Shown: positions 9,647 through 21,146, numbered from the stretch's first letter. The stretch is DNA of 64,000 nucleotides from FEN-1297 sp963834015 (GCA_963834015.1 CAWIAG010000004.1:124001-188000); one strand, 5' to 3'. Translations and numbers: made by a program. Notes: generated from the sequence alone by a model not told the origin.

Positions 9647-12600
9647 ATTTCAATTCTATAGTAGTTCGATTAAGACGACACCCGCAATATGGCTGCAATT
9701 ATATCCTAAAAAGTTTCAATTCTATAGTAGTTCGATTAAGACATGGCAGCTCCGCCAAACATAACCATAGGATTAAGTTTCAATTCTATAGTAGTTCGAT
9801 TAAGACAAGGAGACAAAATGCAAGAGCGAAAAGTAATTGATAGTTTCAATTCTATAGTAGTTCGATTAAGACCACAATTAAAAAAAGAAGGTACTTATTT
9901 ATATACTTTGTTTCAATTCTATAGTAGTTCGATTAAGACAATAATTCATCCGCCGGATGTTTGGCTACTTACCGTCGTTTCAATTCTATAGTAGTTCGAT
10001 TAAGACTTCTAATTGGCCGGTTTTTGGGCGGCAAAGAAGTAGATGTTTCAATTCTATAGTAGTTCGATTAAGACTCACTTCAGAGATTGTGATCAATTCT
10101 TTTTCTTCCGCGTTTCAATTCTATAGTAGTTCGATTAAGACCACTTCCTCGAAAGCGTATATCTCCGGTCTGGCATAGTTTCAATTCTATAGTAGTTCGA
10201 TTAAGACTCTCCAATCTTCTTAGCAAGCGAATCCATCGAATAAGTTTCAATTCTATAGTAGTTCGATTAAGACTTCAAGAGGTACAAAATGAAAATTTTA
10301 GGGATGAATGTTTCAATTCTATAGTAGTTCGATTAAGACTTTTCTCGCTTTCAATTTCAGCGGCATCCCTTTCAATGTTTCAATTCTATAGTAGTTCGAT
10401 TAAGACTTGGAGACAGCCGAACACCTATGACGCCAGCCATTGTTTCAATTCTATAGTAGTTCGATTAAGACTCTATACGGCGGATTTATTGAAGCAACAT
10501 CAAACGCGTTTCAATTCTATAGTAGTTCGATTAAGACGTTAAGCAATCTTGCAGCTACCGGTATGGGAAGATGTTTCAATTCTATAGTAGTTCGATTAAG
10601 ACTTGTATGATCAAATTGCGATTGTGACCGGTACAACTGTTTCAATTCTATAGTAGTTCGATTAAGACGGAGCAAGCAGCAGCCGTTCACCGGCGAAGAA
10701 CTTCGTTTCAATTCTATAGTAGTTCGATTAAGACGTTTGCAGCTCTTTGTTCATTTGAGCTTCTTTTGTTGTTTCAATTCTATAGTAGTTCGATTAAGAC
10801 TAAGCAGTGCCGATTTGTACCGATAAGACGTACCATTGTTTCAATTCTATAGTAGTTCGATTAAGACACCGCTTAAATCAGCAATCGAACGTCCCGGATG
10901 TTGTTTCAATTCTATAGTAGTTCGATTAAGACTTCTAAATATGATAAATGCTTCCTCTACAAGTGTATGTTTCAATTCTATAGTAGTTCGATTAAGACAC
11001 TTATCAAGTGAAGCTGGTAAAAGAGGGTAACTATGTTTCAATTCTATAGTAGTTCGATTAAGACTACATCCGATATACTTGCAATAATTTGTCAGGAAAC
11101 GTTTCAATTCTATAGTAGTTCGATTAAGACTAAAACTTGGGAACTTGCAGCCGATTCGGTAAAGGCGTTTCAATTCTATAGTAGTTCGATTAAGACCGGG
11201 ACTTCTTTGAAAACGACTATGCCTTTTATATCAGTTTCAATTCTATAGTAGTTCGATTAAGACTTTAATTGATGGCATCGGAGATCTGACATCTACATTG
11301 TTTCAATTCTATAGTAGTTCGATTAAGACCAGGCCTTTCGTGGGTTAAAAGAAGATTCTTAAAAAAGTTTCAATTCTATAGTAGTTCGATTAAGACGCAA
11401 ATCCAAAAGCTGAAGCCAAAGAGCCGGTTACTCGTTTCAATTCTATAGTAGTTCGATTAAGACTTGATAATGAAGTTTGTGAAAAATTCATAGTGTTTGT
11501 TTCAATTCTATAGTAGTTCGATTAAGACTTACTTCTCAGGTATTATTAGCTCGTATATTCCAATGTTTCAATTCTATAGTAGTTCGATTAAGACCCTACT
11601 GCATACCCTCCCTTAACTTTATAAACCGGAGTTTCAATTCTATAGTAGTTCGATTAAGACCGGTCTCTGCAAAATTCTTCTCACTTTCAATTTCGGAGTT
11701 TCAATTCTATAGTAGTTCGATTAAGACGAATTGAGTTATGATAAGGATGGGAGAGTTGCTTATGTTTCAATTCTATAGTAGTTCGATTAAGACGTTTTTA
11801 TGGCTCTGTGCTGTCCTGCAGCATTGAAGTTTCAATTCTATAGTAGTTCGATTAAGACAGGTAATGGAATTAGGGAGTATATCTTCAATGCAAGTTTCAA
11901 TTCTATAGTAGTTCGATTAAGACAATAATGTCAGCCACATCTACATCGACATTAAATACGTTTCAATTCTATAGTAGTTCGATTAAGACTATAAAGTTAT
12001 TAGTTTATAATGAATATTTTCAACGTTTCAATTCTATAGTAGTTCGATTAAGACACTGTAGTCAAGAGCGGTTCGGGTGTTTTAGCGCTGTTTCAATTCT
12101 ATAGTAGTTCGATTAAGACAGTTAAATAATATTATATTAAACAAAGGAAGGTAATAGTTTCAATTCTATAGTAGTTCGATTAAGACGATCATGCAGACTT
12201 AGAGTTGGGTCTGAATATTATCGTTTCAATTCTATAGTAGTTCGATTAAGACTCTCTTAAATTATTTGTGTTGCAATATCTCTTTTCTGGTTTCAATTCT
12301 ATAGTAGTTCGATTAAGACGAGGATTGAAGATTTGACCCCGTCCGTTTTAAAAGTTGTTTCAATTCTATAGTAGTTCGATTAAGACCAGATATCACTCCA
12401 AAGATGTTGTTATGCTTTAATCCGTTTCAATTCTATAGTAGTTCGATTAAGACAAAGGGAGATATCGGAGATATCGCAAGCGGTCTGTTGTTTCAATTCT
12501 ATAGTAGTTCGATTAAGACCTTTTTGTTAAATTCTCAACTAACATTATTTCTGCGTTTCAATTCTATAGTAGTTCGATTAAGACAAAGATTTATCATTCT

Positions 12601-15600
12601 TTGCAATATTTTCTCTGACGTTTCAATTCTATAGTAGTTCGATTAAGACATTTTCTGATATAGGAAATACTATTTCTGATATTCGTTTCAATTCTATAGT
12701 AGTTCGATTAAGACTCTTATGACAAATATTATTCCGAAGTGCCATACATAGGTTTCAATTCTATAGTAGTTCGATTAAGACAGGCTGCCATTTAAGTATT
12801 ACATTATAAACCTCGCGCGTTTCAATTCTATAGTAGTTCGATTAAGACCTTCTAAGAGCGTTGATTTTCCCGCTCCGTTTCTACGTTTCAATTCTATAGT
12901 AGTTCGATTAAGACAAAAGCGCACTTTCGCTTACTTAAATACCAGGTTACAGTTTCAATTCTATAGTAGTTCGATTAAGACTTACATCGAGATGCTTAAG
13001 AAAGCGCACGAGCTGAGGTTTCAATTCTATAGTAGTTCGATTAAGACGCGCAATTGCAGGCTCAGGCGGAAATTATGCAAGTGTTTCAATTCTATAGTAG
13101 TTCGATTAAGACGAAAGATGAATCCGGCAATATTAATCCGAAAGAATATGTTTCAATTCTATAGTAGTTCGATTAAGACGAGGGAAGCGCAGCGCAAACT
13201 TCAAGAGATTGCAGACGTTTCAATTCTATAGTAGTTCGATTAAGACGAAAGCTACATTAACATTTGTTATTTGCTCATATAAGTTTCAATTCTATAGTAG
13301 TTCGATTAAGACAAGCAGTATCCACAAATATTTTAATATTATTCCTGTGTTTCAATTCTATAGTAGTTCGATTAAGACGGGCGCCGGATTCAGGAGCAAC
13401 CGGATATGATATACGTTTCAATTCTATAGTAGTTCGATTAAGACGTGCCAGGGCCTTCTTTTGCTGCTCTGCATTTAATCGTTTCAATTCTATAGTAGTT
13501 CGATTAAGACATTGTCCTCACTTTCAAAACTTTCAAAAATAAAGTGGTTTCAATTCTATAGTAGTTCGATTAAGACCTTGGCGCAGCAGCAGATTTGGTA
13601 GCCTCAATTTTGTTTCAATTCTATAGTAGTTCGATTAAGACTTAACGATCCAGTTGCTTGTAACAAAATTAAGGAAAGTTTCAATTCTATAGTAGTTCGA
13701 TTAAGACAAGTTCGTCTTTTAAAGTTGCAACTTTATTTTGGAGGTTTCAATTCTATAGTAGTTCGATTAAGACGAGAATGTTCGTCAACAATATTCTACT
13801 CAATTTTAAGTTTCAATTCTATAGTAGTTCGATTAAGACAAATCCTTCATTCATTCCAGGAGCTGTTACTTCTGAGTTTCAATTCTATAGTAGTTCGATT
13901 AAGACTTCTGCATATTTAACAGAATAATCTATTTGTTGCAAGTTTCAATTCTATAGTAGTTCGATTAAGACTTCTATTGGAGAAGATTGTATAACTTTTT
14001 GCATCATGTTTCAATTCTATAGTAGTTCGATTAAGACAACACTCTCAGCGCTTCCGAAAAGCTTCCAAACTATGTTTCAATTCTATAGTAGTTCGATTAA
14101 GACAATTTGTCCCTAGATAGAGCTTTTGAACTTTACTCCGTTTCAATTCTATAGTAGTTCGATTAAGACGCCTTCGCCTTTTCAAGGTAAGTATCATAAA
14201 TATTAGTTTCAATTCTATAGTAGTTCGATTAAGACAAGTTGAAGTTGACGTTAATGAACTCGATTCCAGCGTTTCAATTCTATAGTAGTTCGATTAAGAC
14301 TTCATTAAGCCAACATTCTTTTTAACTGCTAATGTGTTTCAATTCTATAGTAGTTCGATTAAGACCCGACAACTGATCTTTCCAGCCGCTTCTTTAGTGC
14401 CGTTTCAATTCTATAGTAGTTCGATTAAGACTTTCTTTCCAGATATGTAAACTGAGTTGCTCACGTTTGTTTCAATTCTATAGTAGTTCGATTAAGACTT
14501 GAAATTACACCACTTACATAACCATATAAAAAGTTTCAATTCTATAGTAGTTCGATTAAGACCGCGACTATCAATTTTATGAGAGATAATTTCGACATTG
14601 TTTCAATTCTATAGTAGTTCGATTAAGACATTAAATTCTTAATCGATGCTTATGATAAAGTTGCATGTTTCAATTCTATAGTAGTTCGATTAAGACATAA
14701 AATTTTAAATTTAAGTAACCGTGTCGATTCAGTTTCAATTCTATAGTAGTTCGATTAAGACAGTTTTCTTGTCAGAAGAATCCGCAGGCGCACCGAAGTT
14801 TCAATTCTATAGTAGTTCGATTAAGACTAATACCTATTTAACTTATCAAAATACTGATTAATTGGTTTCAATTCTATAGTAGTTCGATTAAGACCAAGCA
14901 ATACTACGTTAGCTTATCAATACACTTTCACGTTTCAATTCTATAGTAGTTCGATTAAGACGCGAGCGGATCGGAAGCATAACCCCAATCCAAGCCCGTT
15001 TCAATTCTATAGTAGTTCGATTAAGACGGTTGAAGCAATAGTAATTACATCTCCTATAAAACGTTTCAATTCTATAGTAGTTCGATTAAGACAAAAAAAT
15101 CTTGCACCACTTATGGCTAAGTGCGTACAGTTTCAATTCTATAGTAGTTCGATTAAGACTGAAGCGAACCGTCCCGGCTGACCATGCAGCGGTAGTTTCA
15201 ATTCTATAGTAGTTCGATTAAGACGAATTCCACCCAATGCACTGTTAAAGGAAATTCCACGGTTTCAATTCTATAGTAGTTCGATTAAGACCCAGTGCAA
15301 CTTTATCATCTTCAGATGTAGATACTGTTTCAATTCTATAGTAGTTCGATTAAGACGTAATGCTGTATCGTAGATTGGTATGATTTGCTCGCGTTTCAAT
15401 TCTATAGTAGTTCGATTAAGACCTTAAAAATAAATAAAGTTTTGGTTAGTAATTCGGTGTTTCAATTCTATAGTAGTTCGATTAAGACCAAAATCCTCAA
15501 TTACAATTCCGTCGTATTCATCCTTGTTTCAATTCTATAGTAGTTCGATTAAGACCTTCAGAAACAATAAGATTAATTACCTGATTATCGGTGTTTCAAT

Positions 15601-18600
15601 TCTATAGTAGTTCGATTAAGACTTTCACCTTTCACGTTTAAATCTGTTTGCTGTTTAGGTTTCAATTCTATAGTAGTTCGATTAAGACTTCTCGTGTCTG
15701 CCGTACCTGCATAAGTCCAAAAAGTTTCAATTCTATAGTAGTTCGATTAAGACTGTATTGCGATGGGACAGCTCAATCATATATGTTAGAGTTTCAATTC
15801 TATAGTAGTTCGATTAAGACTTGCAATGAAAGAAGTTATCATACCTGATCAGGAACGAGTTTCAATTCTATAGTAGTTCGATTAAGACTCTTACGACTAC
15901 GGAATAAGCCGCCTTCACATTATCGTTTCAATTCTATAGTAGTTCGATTAAGACACATTATGGTAATGATAAATTACAATGTGTTAAATGGTTTCAATTC
16001 TATAGTAGTTCGATTAAGACATTGGCGAAATACCAAATCAATTTGATGATCCGAAGTTTCAATTCTATAGTAGTTCGATTAAGACCGCAGCAACAGCAAA
16101 CTTTATTCACTAAAGAATTAAGTTTCAATTCTATAGTAGTTCGATTAAGACCATTTACGGTAAGGAACGTGCAGGCATACAAAAATACGTTTCAATTCTA
16201 TAGTAGTTCGATTAAGACCCTGTTCATCTGTTTTGCGCTCAAGAACTCTGGAATGTTTCAATTCTATAGTAGTTCGATTAAGACGGTGTAGGTTTATTCA
16301 CATAAATCCAAAATACCAATGTTTCAATTCTATAGTAGTTCGATTAAGACTAGAATTAATCTTACAAAAGTATAACGATTTTTGTCTGTTTCAATTCTAT
16401 AGTAGTTCGATTAAGACGAATACCTTGTCCAATTAAACTTATTGTTCATGTCAGTTTCAATTCTATAGTAGTTCGATTAAGACGCTTCCGAGATTTCAAT
16501 CATCTCATTTTCTTCTGTGTTTCAATTCTATAGTAGTTCGATTAAGACGCGGCCAGAATACAGCAGGCCCAACGCAGGGACGGTTGTTTCAATTCTATAG
16601 TAGTTCGATTAAGACCAGCCGACTATGCTTTTATTAAATCAATTAATTACCGTTTCAATTCTATAGTAGTTCGATTAAGACAACTTCAGAGATTGTAATT
16701 AGTTCTTTTTCTTGCGCGTTTCAATTCTATAGTAGTTCGATTAAGACTTATCCTAATGCTACATATCAAAATGCATTAGCAAAGTTTCAATTCTATAGTA
16801 GTTCGATTAAGACGAAGGAAGAACAATTTAAAATGAATGGAGAGAAAAAGTTTCAATTCTATAGTAGTTCGATTAAGACCCGGAAGTTGCACTTGATAAT
16901 AATATTGTTTATGGCCGTTTCAATTCTATAGTAGTTCGATTAAGACGCTGCATAAGTTACTTTTAGGTTGCGGCTCTTGTCCGTTTCAATTCTATAGTAG
17001 TTCGATTAAGACCTTCGCGGGTTTTCATTTCTTTGCCGGATTAATTAAGTTTCAATTCTATAGTAGTTCGATTAAGACTTATGCGCTCCATGCGGGGACG
17101 GTCTAAGTTCATAAGTTTCAATTCTATAGTAGTTCGATTAAGACAGGATAATCAATATGCGGCTGATTATCTTCATAGTGGTTTCAATTCTATAGTAGTT
17201 CGATTAAGACCCGGATATATTTCCCGGGATAGTTTGCAAGTATTAAGTTTCAATTCTATAGTAGTTCGATTAAGACTAATTATCTCCGTGAAAATTTTGA
17301 TAAGATAACTTAGTTTCAATTCTATAGTAGTTCGATTAAGACCAAATAAGAATGCCTGCACATTTGTTGTCTTAACATGTTTCAATTCTATAGTAGTTCG
17401 ATTAAGACGATATGCCCTTGCTGCGGAGTTATAAATGGACGCGGGTTTCAATTCTATAGTAGTTCGATTAAGACGAAACTGGACAAGGCATTCAACAAAA
17501 TCAAAGGCTGTGTTTCAATTCTATAGTAGTTCGATTAAGACGCGACTTTATCGTAAGCATCGATCAAAAATTTTATGTTTCAATTCTATAGTAGTTCGAT
17601 TAAGACTACAAGCCCGGCTTCGCTGATTATTTGTGTAACAGAGTTTCAATTCTATAGTAGTTCGATTAAGACGTTTGGATTTTCTTTGAATCCCGCCCAT
17701 GCTTTAATGTTTCAATTCTATAGTAGTTCGATTAAGACCAGGGAAATCTTAGGACGTAAAGCACCGTCATTTAGTTTCAATTCTATAGTAGTTCGATTAA
17801 GACAAGGGCGCTACCGATTCAGCAGTCTTGGCATCTTGATGTTTCAATTCTATAGTAGTTCGATTAAGACTGTGCGAATTTAGAGCGTAATTAAAACATT
17901 TTAAGCGTTTCAATTCTATAGTAGTTCGATTAAGACTTACATCGCACCAATTCAAGCTGCTCTAAAAATTTTGTTTCAATTCTATAGTAGTTCGATTAAG
18001 ACTTATATACGACCCGCTGCGCATCAAAAAATCTTACCGAGTTTCAATTCTATAGTAGTTCGATTAAGACTCGGACTATTACGGCATTGCAATCACATAT
18101 GCTCTTTGTTTCAATTCTATAGTAGTTCGATTAAGACCGAGTTTTGATGCTTTAATTACAACATTAATTCCGTGTTTCAATTCTATAGTAGTTCGATTAA
18201 GACAAAGTAACTCATTTATATAATAAGCTTTTGAATGATAGTTTCAATTCTATAGTAGTTCGATTAAGACCCTGTAAAAACCATACAACTTTAGTCAACA
18301 TTACACGTTTCAATTCTATAGTAGTTCGATTAAGACCAGGACTGGACTGGTTAATAATACTGGTGTTAATAAGTTTCAATTCTATAGTAGTTCGATTAAG
18401 ACCAGAGACAAGGGATAATCCTGCAACCTGCAAACGAGTTTCAATTCTATAGTAGTTCGATTAAGACCTTCCCCGGACAAATAAAAATGAGAAGGACTGA
18501 AGCGTTTCAATTCTATAGTAGTTCGATTAAGACGGGACGTCTGATCCTTATGATATTACTGTTAATCAGAGTTTCAATTCTATAGTAGTTCGATTAAGAC

Positions 18601-18992
18601 GATTGCTCAACAACCTTCTTAAGTTCTTTCTGTTTGTTTCAATTCTATAGTAGTTCGATTAAGACAATTCATCAAAATAAATTGGCTTATTATTTCCCTT
18701 GTTTCAATTCTATAGTAGTTCGATTAAGACTTCTTTTCCCCGTTTGCTTTTTCTGCCTGCTGCCGAGTTTCAATTCTATAGTAGTTCGATTAAGACATAA
18801 TTTCATTAAGCTTTACCGGAAGTCTTTATGCGTTTCAATTCTATAGTAGTTCGATTAAGACACAAAAGTATTCTTAGATGCGATAGTTGCAAAATTGTTT
18901 CAATTCTATAGTAGTTCGATTAAGACAACATCGAGGATATGACAGATGATGTTCTGAACGTCGTTTCAATTCTATAGTAGTTCGATTAAGAC
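9647..18992 (-). CRISPR. CRISPR array, 142 repeats of 30 bp and 141 spacers (manual count)
   Basis: The 30-bp direct repeat begins GTTTCAATTC and ends CGATTAAGAC on the plus strand. It is essentially invariant, except that the first copy at 9647 starts with A. Spacers are 34-38 bases (mode 36-37), giving a mean period near 66. Read on the minus strand, the repeat ends in ATTGAAAC, the typical 8-nt crRNA handle of type I-A/I-B systems. The array is therefore inferred to be transcribed leftwards from the leader next to cas2, and 9647 is the oldest end. Several spacers encode recognisable viral-type peptides, for example at 14962-14997. Short open frames through the array that read repeated FNSIVVRLR-like or LNRTTIELK-like peptides are artefacts of the repeat. 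Confidence 0.99.
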
Positions 18993-19093
18993 TCCCGAAA
19001 TTTAAGCCTTTTTAAGCTGTTTTACAACCATTTTCCATTCTTATTGTCGTCGACCTGTAATAATGTAAAATCACCGGGGGTTCGACGACTTTG
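18993..19093 (-). promoter_or_regulatory. CRISPR leader
   Basis: This 101-bp non-coding segment lies between the newest repeat (ends 18992) and the cas2 stop (19094). It contains a perfect 8-bp inverted repeat, GTCGTCGA (19046-19053) and TCGACGAC (19082-19089), around a 28-base loop. The position fits a leader carrying the array promoter and integration signals. The dyad might also end the cas2 transcript. Confidence 0.7.
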
Positions 19094-19360
19094 TTATATA
19101 AAACTGTCTGTTTCACTCTTTTCTATTCCGATAACTCCACGGGTCGAATAGCTCATTGATTCAAATGTATAGTAAATGACACTATCCTTCTCTTTATTTA
19201 TTATTTCCTTGATTCCTGCTTTAATTATTTCAAAACTTGCCGGGGTAACATCCCCTTCAAATACGGAATTCTGCACCCAGTTTAAATGCTGGCGCATGTA
19301 CTTTAATAGCTTAGCGCCTCGCTTTTGCGCTATTATATCATATACTAAAATTACATACAT
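19094..19360 (-). CDS. cas2: CRISPR-associated endoribonuclease/integrase subunit Cas2
   Basis: This 88-residue protein has the Cas2 ferredoxin-like fold start MYVILVYDI, with the conserved Asp at residue 8 following the first strand. Further on are the typical RGAKLLKYMRQHLNWVQNSVFEG and the YYTFES segment. Cas2 dimers hold two Cas1 dimers together in the spacer-integration complex. It is the last cas gene before the leader and starts 22 bases after cas1 ends, so it should be co-transcribed with cas1. Confidence 0.97.
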   Translation of the reverse strand: MYVILVYDIIAQKRGAKLLKYMRQHLNWVQNSVFEGDVTPASFEIIKAGIKEIINKEKDSVIYYTFESMSYSTRGVIGIEKSETDSFI

Positions 19361-19382
19361 TTATTTCACCATGTTTGATAAC

Positions 19383-20531
19383 CTACCACCATATCTTAAA
19401 TGGTTTATATTCTTTTTCGCCAAGGATGTGTTTTATTATTTTATAGCATTCCAGGCGTATTAAATGCCGGTAGCTAACCGACTTTTTTAAATTTCTGTGT
19501 TTAATTGTTGTCTTTAATTTTTCATCATATTCTTTTAAGTAAATCTTTCTTCCTTCATCATTAAGATGGCATAAGTTCAATCCTTTTGTAAAATGCTTTT
19601 CCTGAATCTGTTTTTTATTTAGAAGTGAAAATATTATCCTGTCGCTTAATAACGGTTTAAATATCTCGGCAATATCAAGACTTAATGAAAATCTTCTTTC
19701 GCCTGGTTCGTGTAAAAAGCTGATTAAAGGGTTTAACTGCGTTTTATATATTTCACTTAACACCGTAGTATAAACTAGTGAATTACCGAATGATATCAAC
19801 GCATTAACCGGGTTTGTAGGAGGATGCTTTTCTCTTTTTTCAAAGGATATTTCTTCGTTAATTATTAGATTCCATGCTTTGTAGTATAATGAGCGTATAT
19901 TTCCCTCCATGCCCATAAGTTCGGGAACATCGACGGTATCTTTTACCCTGTCATATATTTCTTTTATTCTTTCTAAAAATACGCTCATATCTTTTTCGCG
20001 CGCATTGTGATACTGAAGATTTTTAATAATATTGTCGGCAGCGCCCTCAACAAACTTTTGTGCAATTACGGTTCGCTTTTCGGTATCGTTATACGTATTT
20101 ACCTGCTCAACCAGCAGCTTCCCGGAAACAAACGGTTCGCGTGGATAAAATGATCCGCTGTAATATCCGTAATAATTAAACAGGTGAAGAGTTATTTGTT
20201 TCTGCGCGATAAAATTCAGAAACTTTGTATTGAATCTTAATTCGCTGAAGCAATAAATAGATTCTATGTCTTCAATTGGAATCGGGCGCCGGGGCATTTG
20301 CCTTGGTTCTTCTGTTTCTTCCGAATTCTCTATCTCTTCGTCCTCAACCTGCAGTTCATCTTCACTTGAGGATAAAGTCGGAACTTCCTGGCCCGGTTCT
20401 ACTCCTGAAGGAGTATTATTATCTTTGTTATCTTCTGAATTGTCAGGCGAAACGGCAGATTCAAAGTAAAGTGTATTTTGTCTGCGGATGAGTTTCCCGC
20501 TGCTGAAAATATAATAATTACGTTTCATCAT
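19383..20531 (-). CDS. cas1: CRISPR-associated integrase Cas1 with acidic insertion
   Basis: Cas1 is the metal-dependent integrase that inserts spacers. The N-terminus (KRNYYIFSSGKLIRRQNTL) and core (IPIEDIESIYCF, FNYYGYYSGSFYPRE, LMGMEGNIRSLYY, NALISFGNSLVYTTV, FLHEPGERRFSLSLDIAEIFKP) are those of type I-B-like Cas1. The catalytic Glu-His-Asp set is present in EGNIR, HEPGERR and DIAEIFKP. The protein has 382 residues, against about 330 for the family. The excess is an Asp/Glu/Ser/Pro-rich, low-complexity insertion at residues about 26-80, inside the N-terminal beta domain. It ends at MPRRPIPIED, where family similarity resumes. The frame is open, so this is a genuine insertion and not a frameshift. 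Confidence 0.96.
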   Translation of the reverse strand: MMKRNYYIFSSGKLIRRQNTLYFESAVSPDNSEDNKDNNTPSGVEPGQEVPTLSSSEDELQVEDEEIENSEETEEPRQMPRRPIPIEDIESIYCFSELRFNTKFLNFIAQKQITLHLFNYYGYYSGSFYPREPFVSGKLLVEQVNTYNDTEKRTVIAQKFVEGAADNIIKNLQYHNAREKDMSVFLERIKEIYDRVKDTVDVPELMGMEGNIRSLYYKAWNLIINEEISFEKREKHPPTNPVNALISFGNSLVYTTVLSEIYKTQLNPLISFLHEPGERRFSLSLDIAEIFKPLLSDRIIFSLLNKKQIQEKHFTKGLNLCHLNDEGRKIYLKEYDEKLKTTIKHRNLKKSVSYRHLIRLECYKIIKHILGEKEYKPFKIWW

Positions 20532-20593
20532 TACTCCCGGATAACCTTATCTGATGTTCCTGAACAAGTTGTAAGGCAGCTTGCCAGGCTGGC

Positions 20594-21076
20594 CTACACA
20601 TAACAAAGATCATAATAGCTGCATTGCTTACAAAATGGTTTGTTAATTACTTCCGGCGGAATTGATAAGGTAATTATCCTTTCAATATCCGTTTTAATTT
20701 CAAGAAGCTTATCCCTGTCGGCATTAGTCAACTCAACTTTTACTTTTTCTCTAAGTTTGGGATAATCTATCTCACCGCTTACACCGGTAATCCCTTTTTC
20801 TTCAAGCACATTTATGTAGTACTTCACCTGCCACAAATGCAGTTCTTCCATTTTATCGGACTTCTTTACTTCGTGGATTATTCTTGTTTTATAGTCATAG
20901 AAATCAATGACAATATCGTCAATCTGGATTTCATGCTCTTCGCGTTTATATGTAGTTTCAGAAATGAACTTGCCGAGTGTAACCGCATCGCTGTTCTGCT
21001 CCATATCAATTTTGTTGGTAAACAACCACAACTTGCGGTGACAAAGGAAATAATAATTTATTTGTGTGCCGGTCAT
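20594..21076 (-). CDS. cas4: CRISPR-associated exonuclease Cas4
   Basis: This is a compact 160-residue Cas4 of the RecB nuclease superfamily. It trims prespacer ends and selects PAMs with Cas1-Cas2. It opens with TGTQINYYFLCHRKLWLF. Cys12 and the C-terminal cysteines in FCKQCSYYDLCYV (about 148, 151, 157) form the expected four-cysteine iron-sulphur cluster set. The nuclease core reads IDFYDYKTRIIHEVKKS (Asp ... Glu-x-Lys). It lies in the cas operon between cas7 and cas1, with 62 bases before cas1. Confidence 0.95.
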   Translation of the reverse strand: MTGTQINYYFLCHRKLWLFTNKIDMEQNSDAVTLGKFISETTYKREEHEIQIDDIVIDFYDYKTRIIHEVKKSDKMEELHLWQVKYYINVLEEKGITGVSGEIDYPKLREKVKVELTNADRDKLLEIKTDIERIITLSIPPEVINKPFCKQCSYYDLCYV

Positions 21077-21146
21077 AGTAATTTCATTCCCATAGCACGG
21101 GATAACAATTCTTTATAAGAAATAGATCAGAAAGTTTTGCCAGAAA

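Noticed and set aside
14630..15326. A 13-base match GCAACTTTATCAT between spacer 15292-15326 and the reverse complement of spacer 14630-14666.
   Set aside because: The remaining bases and the encoded peptides diverge, so a shared target is not supported; chance or a common DKVA coding motif explains it.
9743..18846. Many short open frames on both strands inside the array, reading repeated FNSIVVRLR, FQFYSSSIKT or LNRTTIELK peptides.
   Set aside because: They are translations of the CRISPR repeat, which lacks stops in several frames. They have no independent coding signals.
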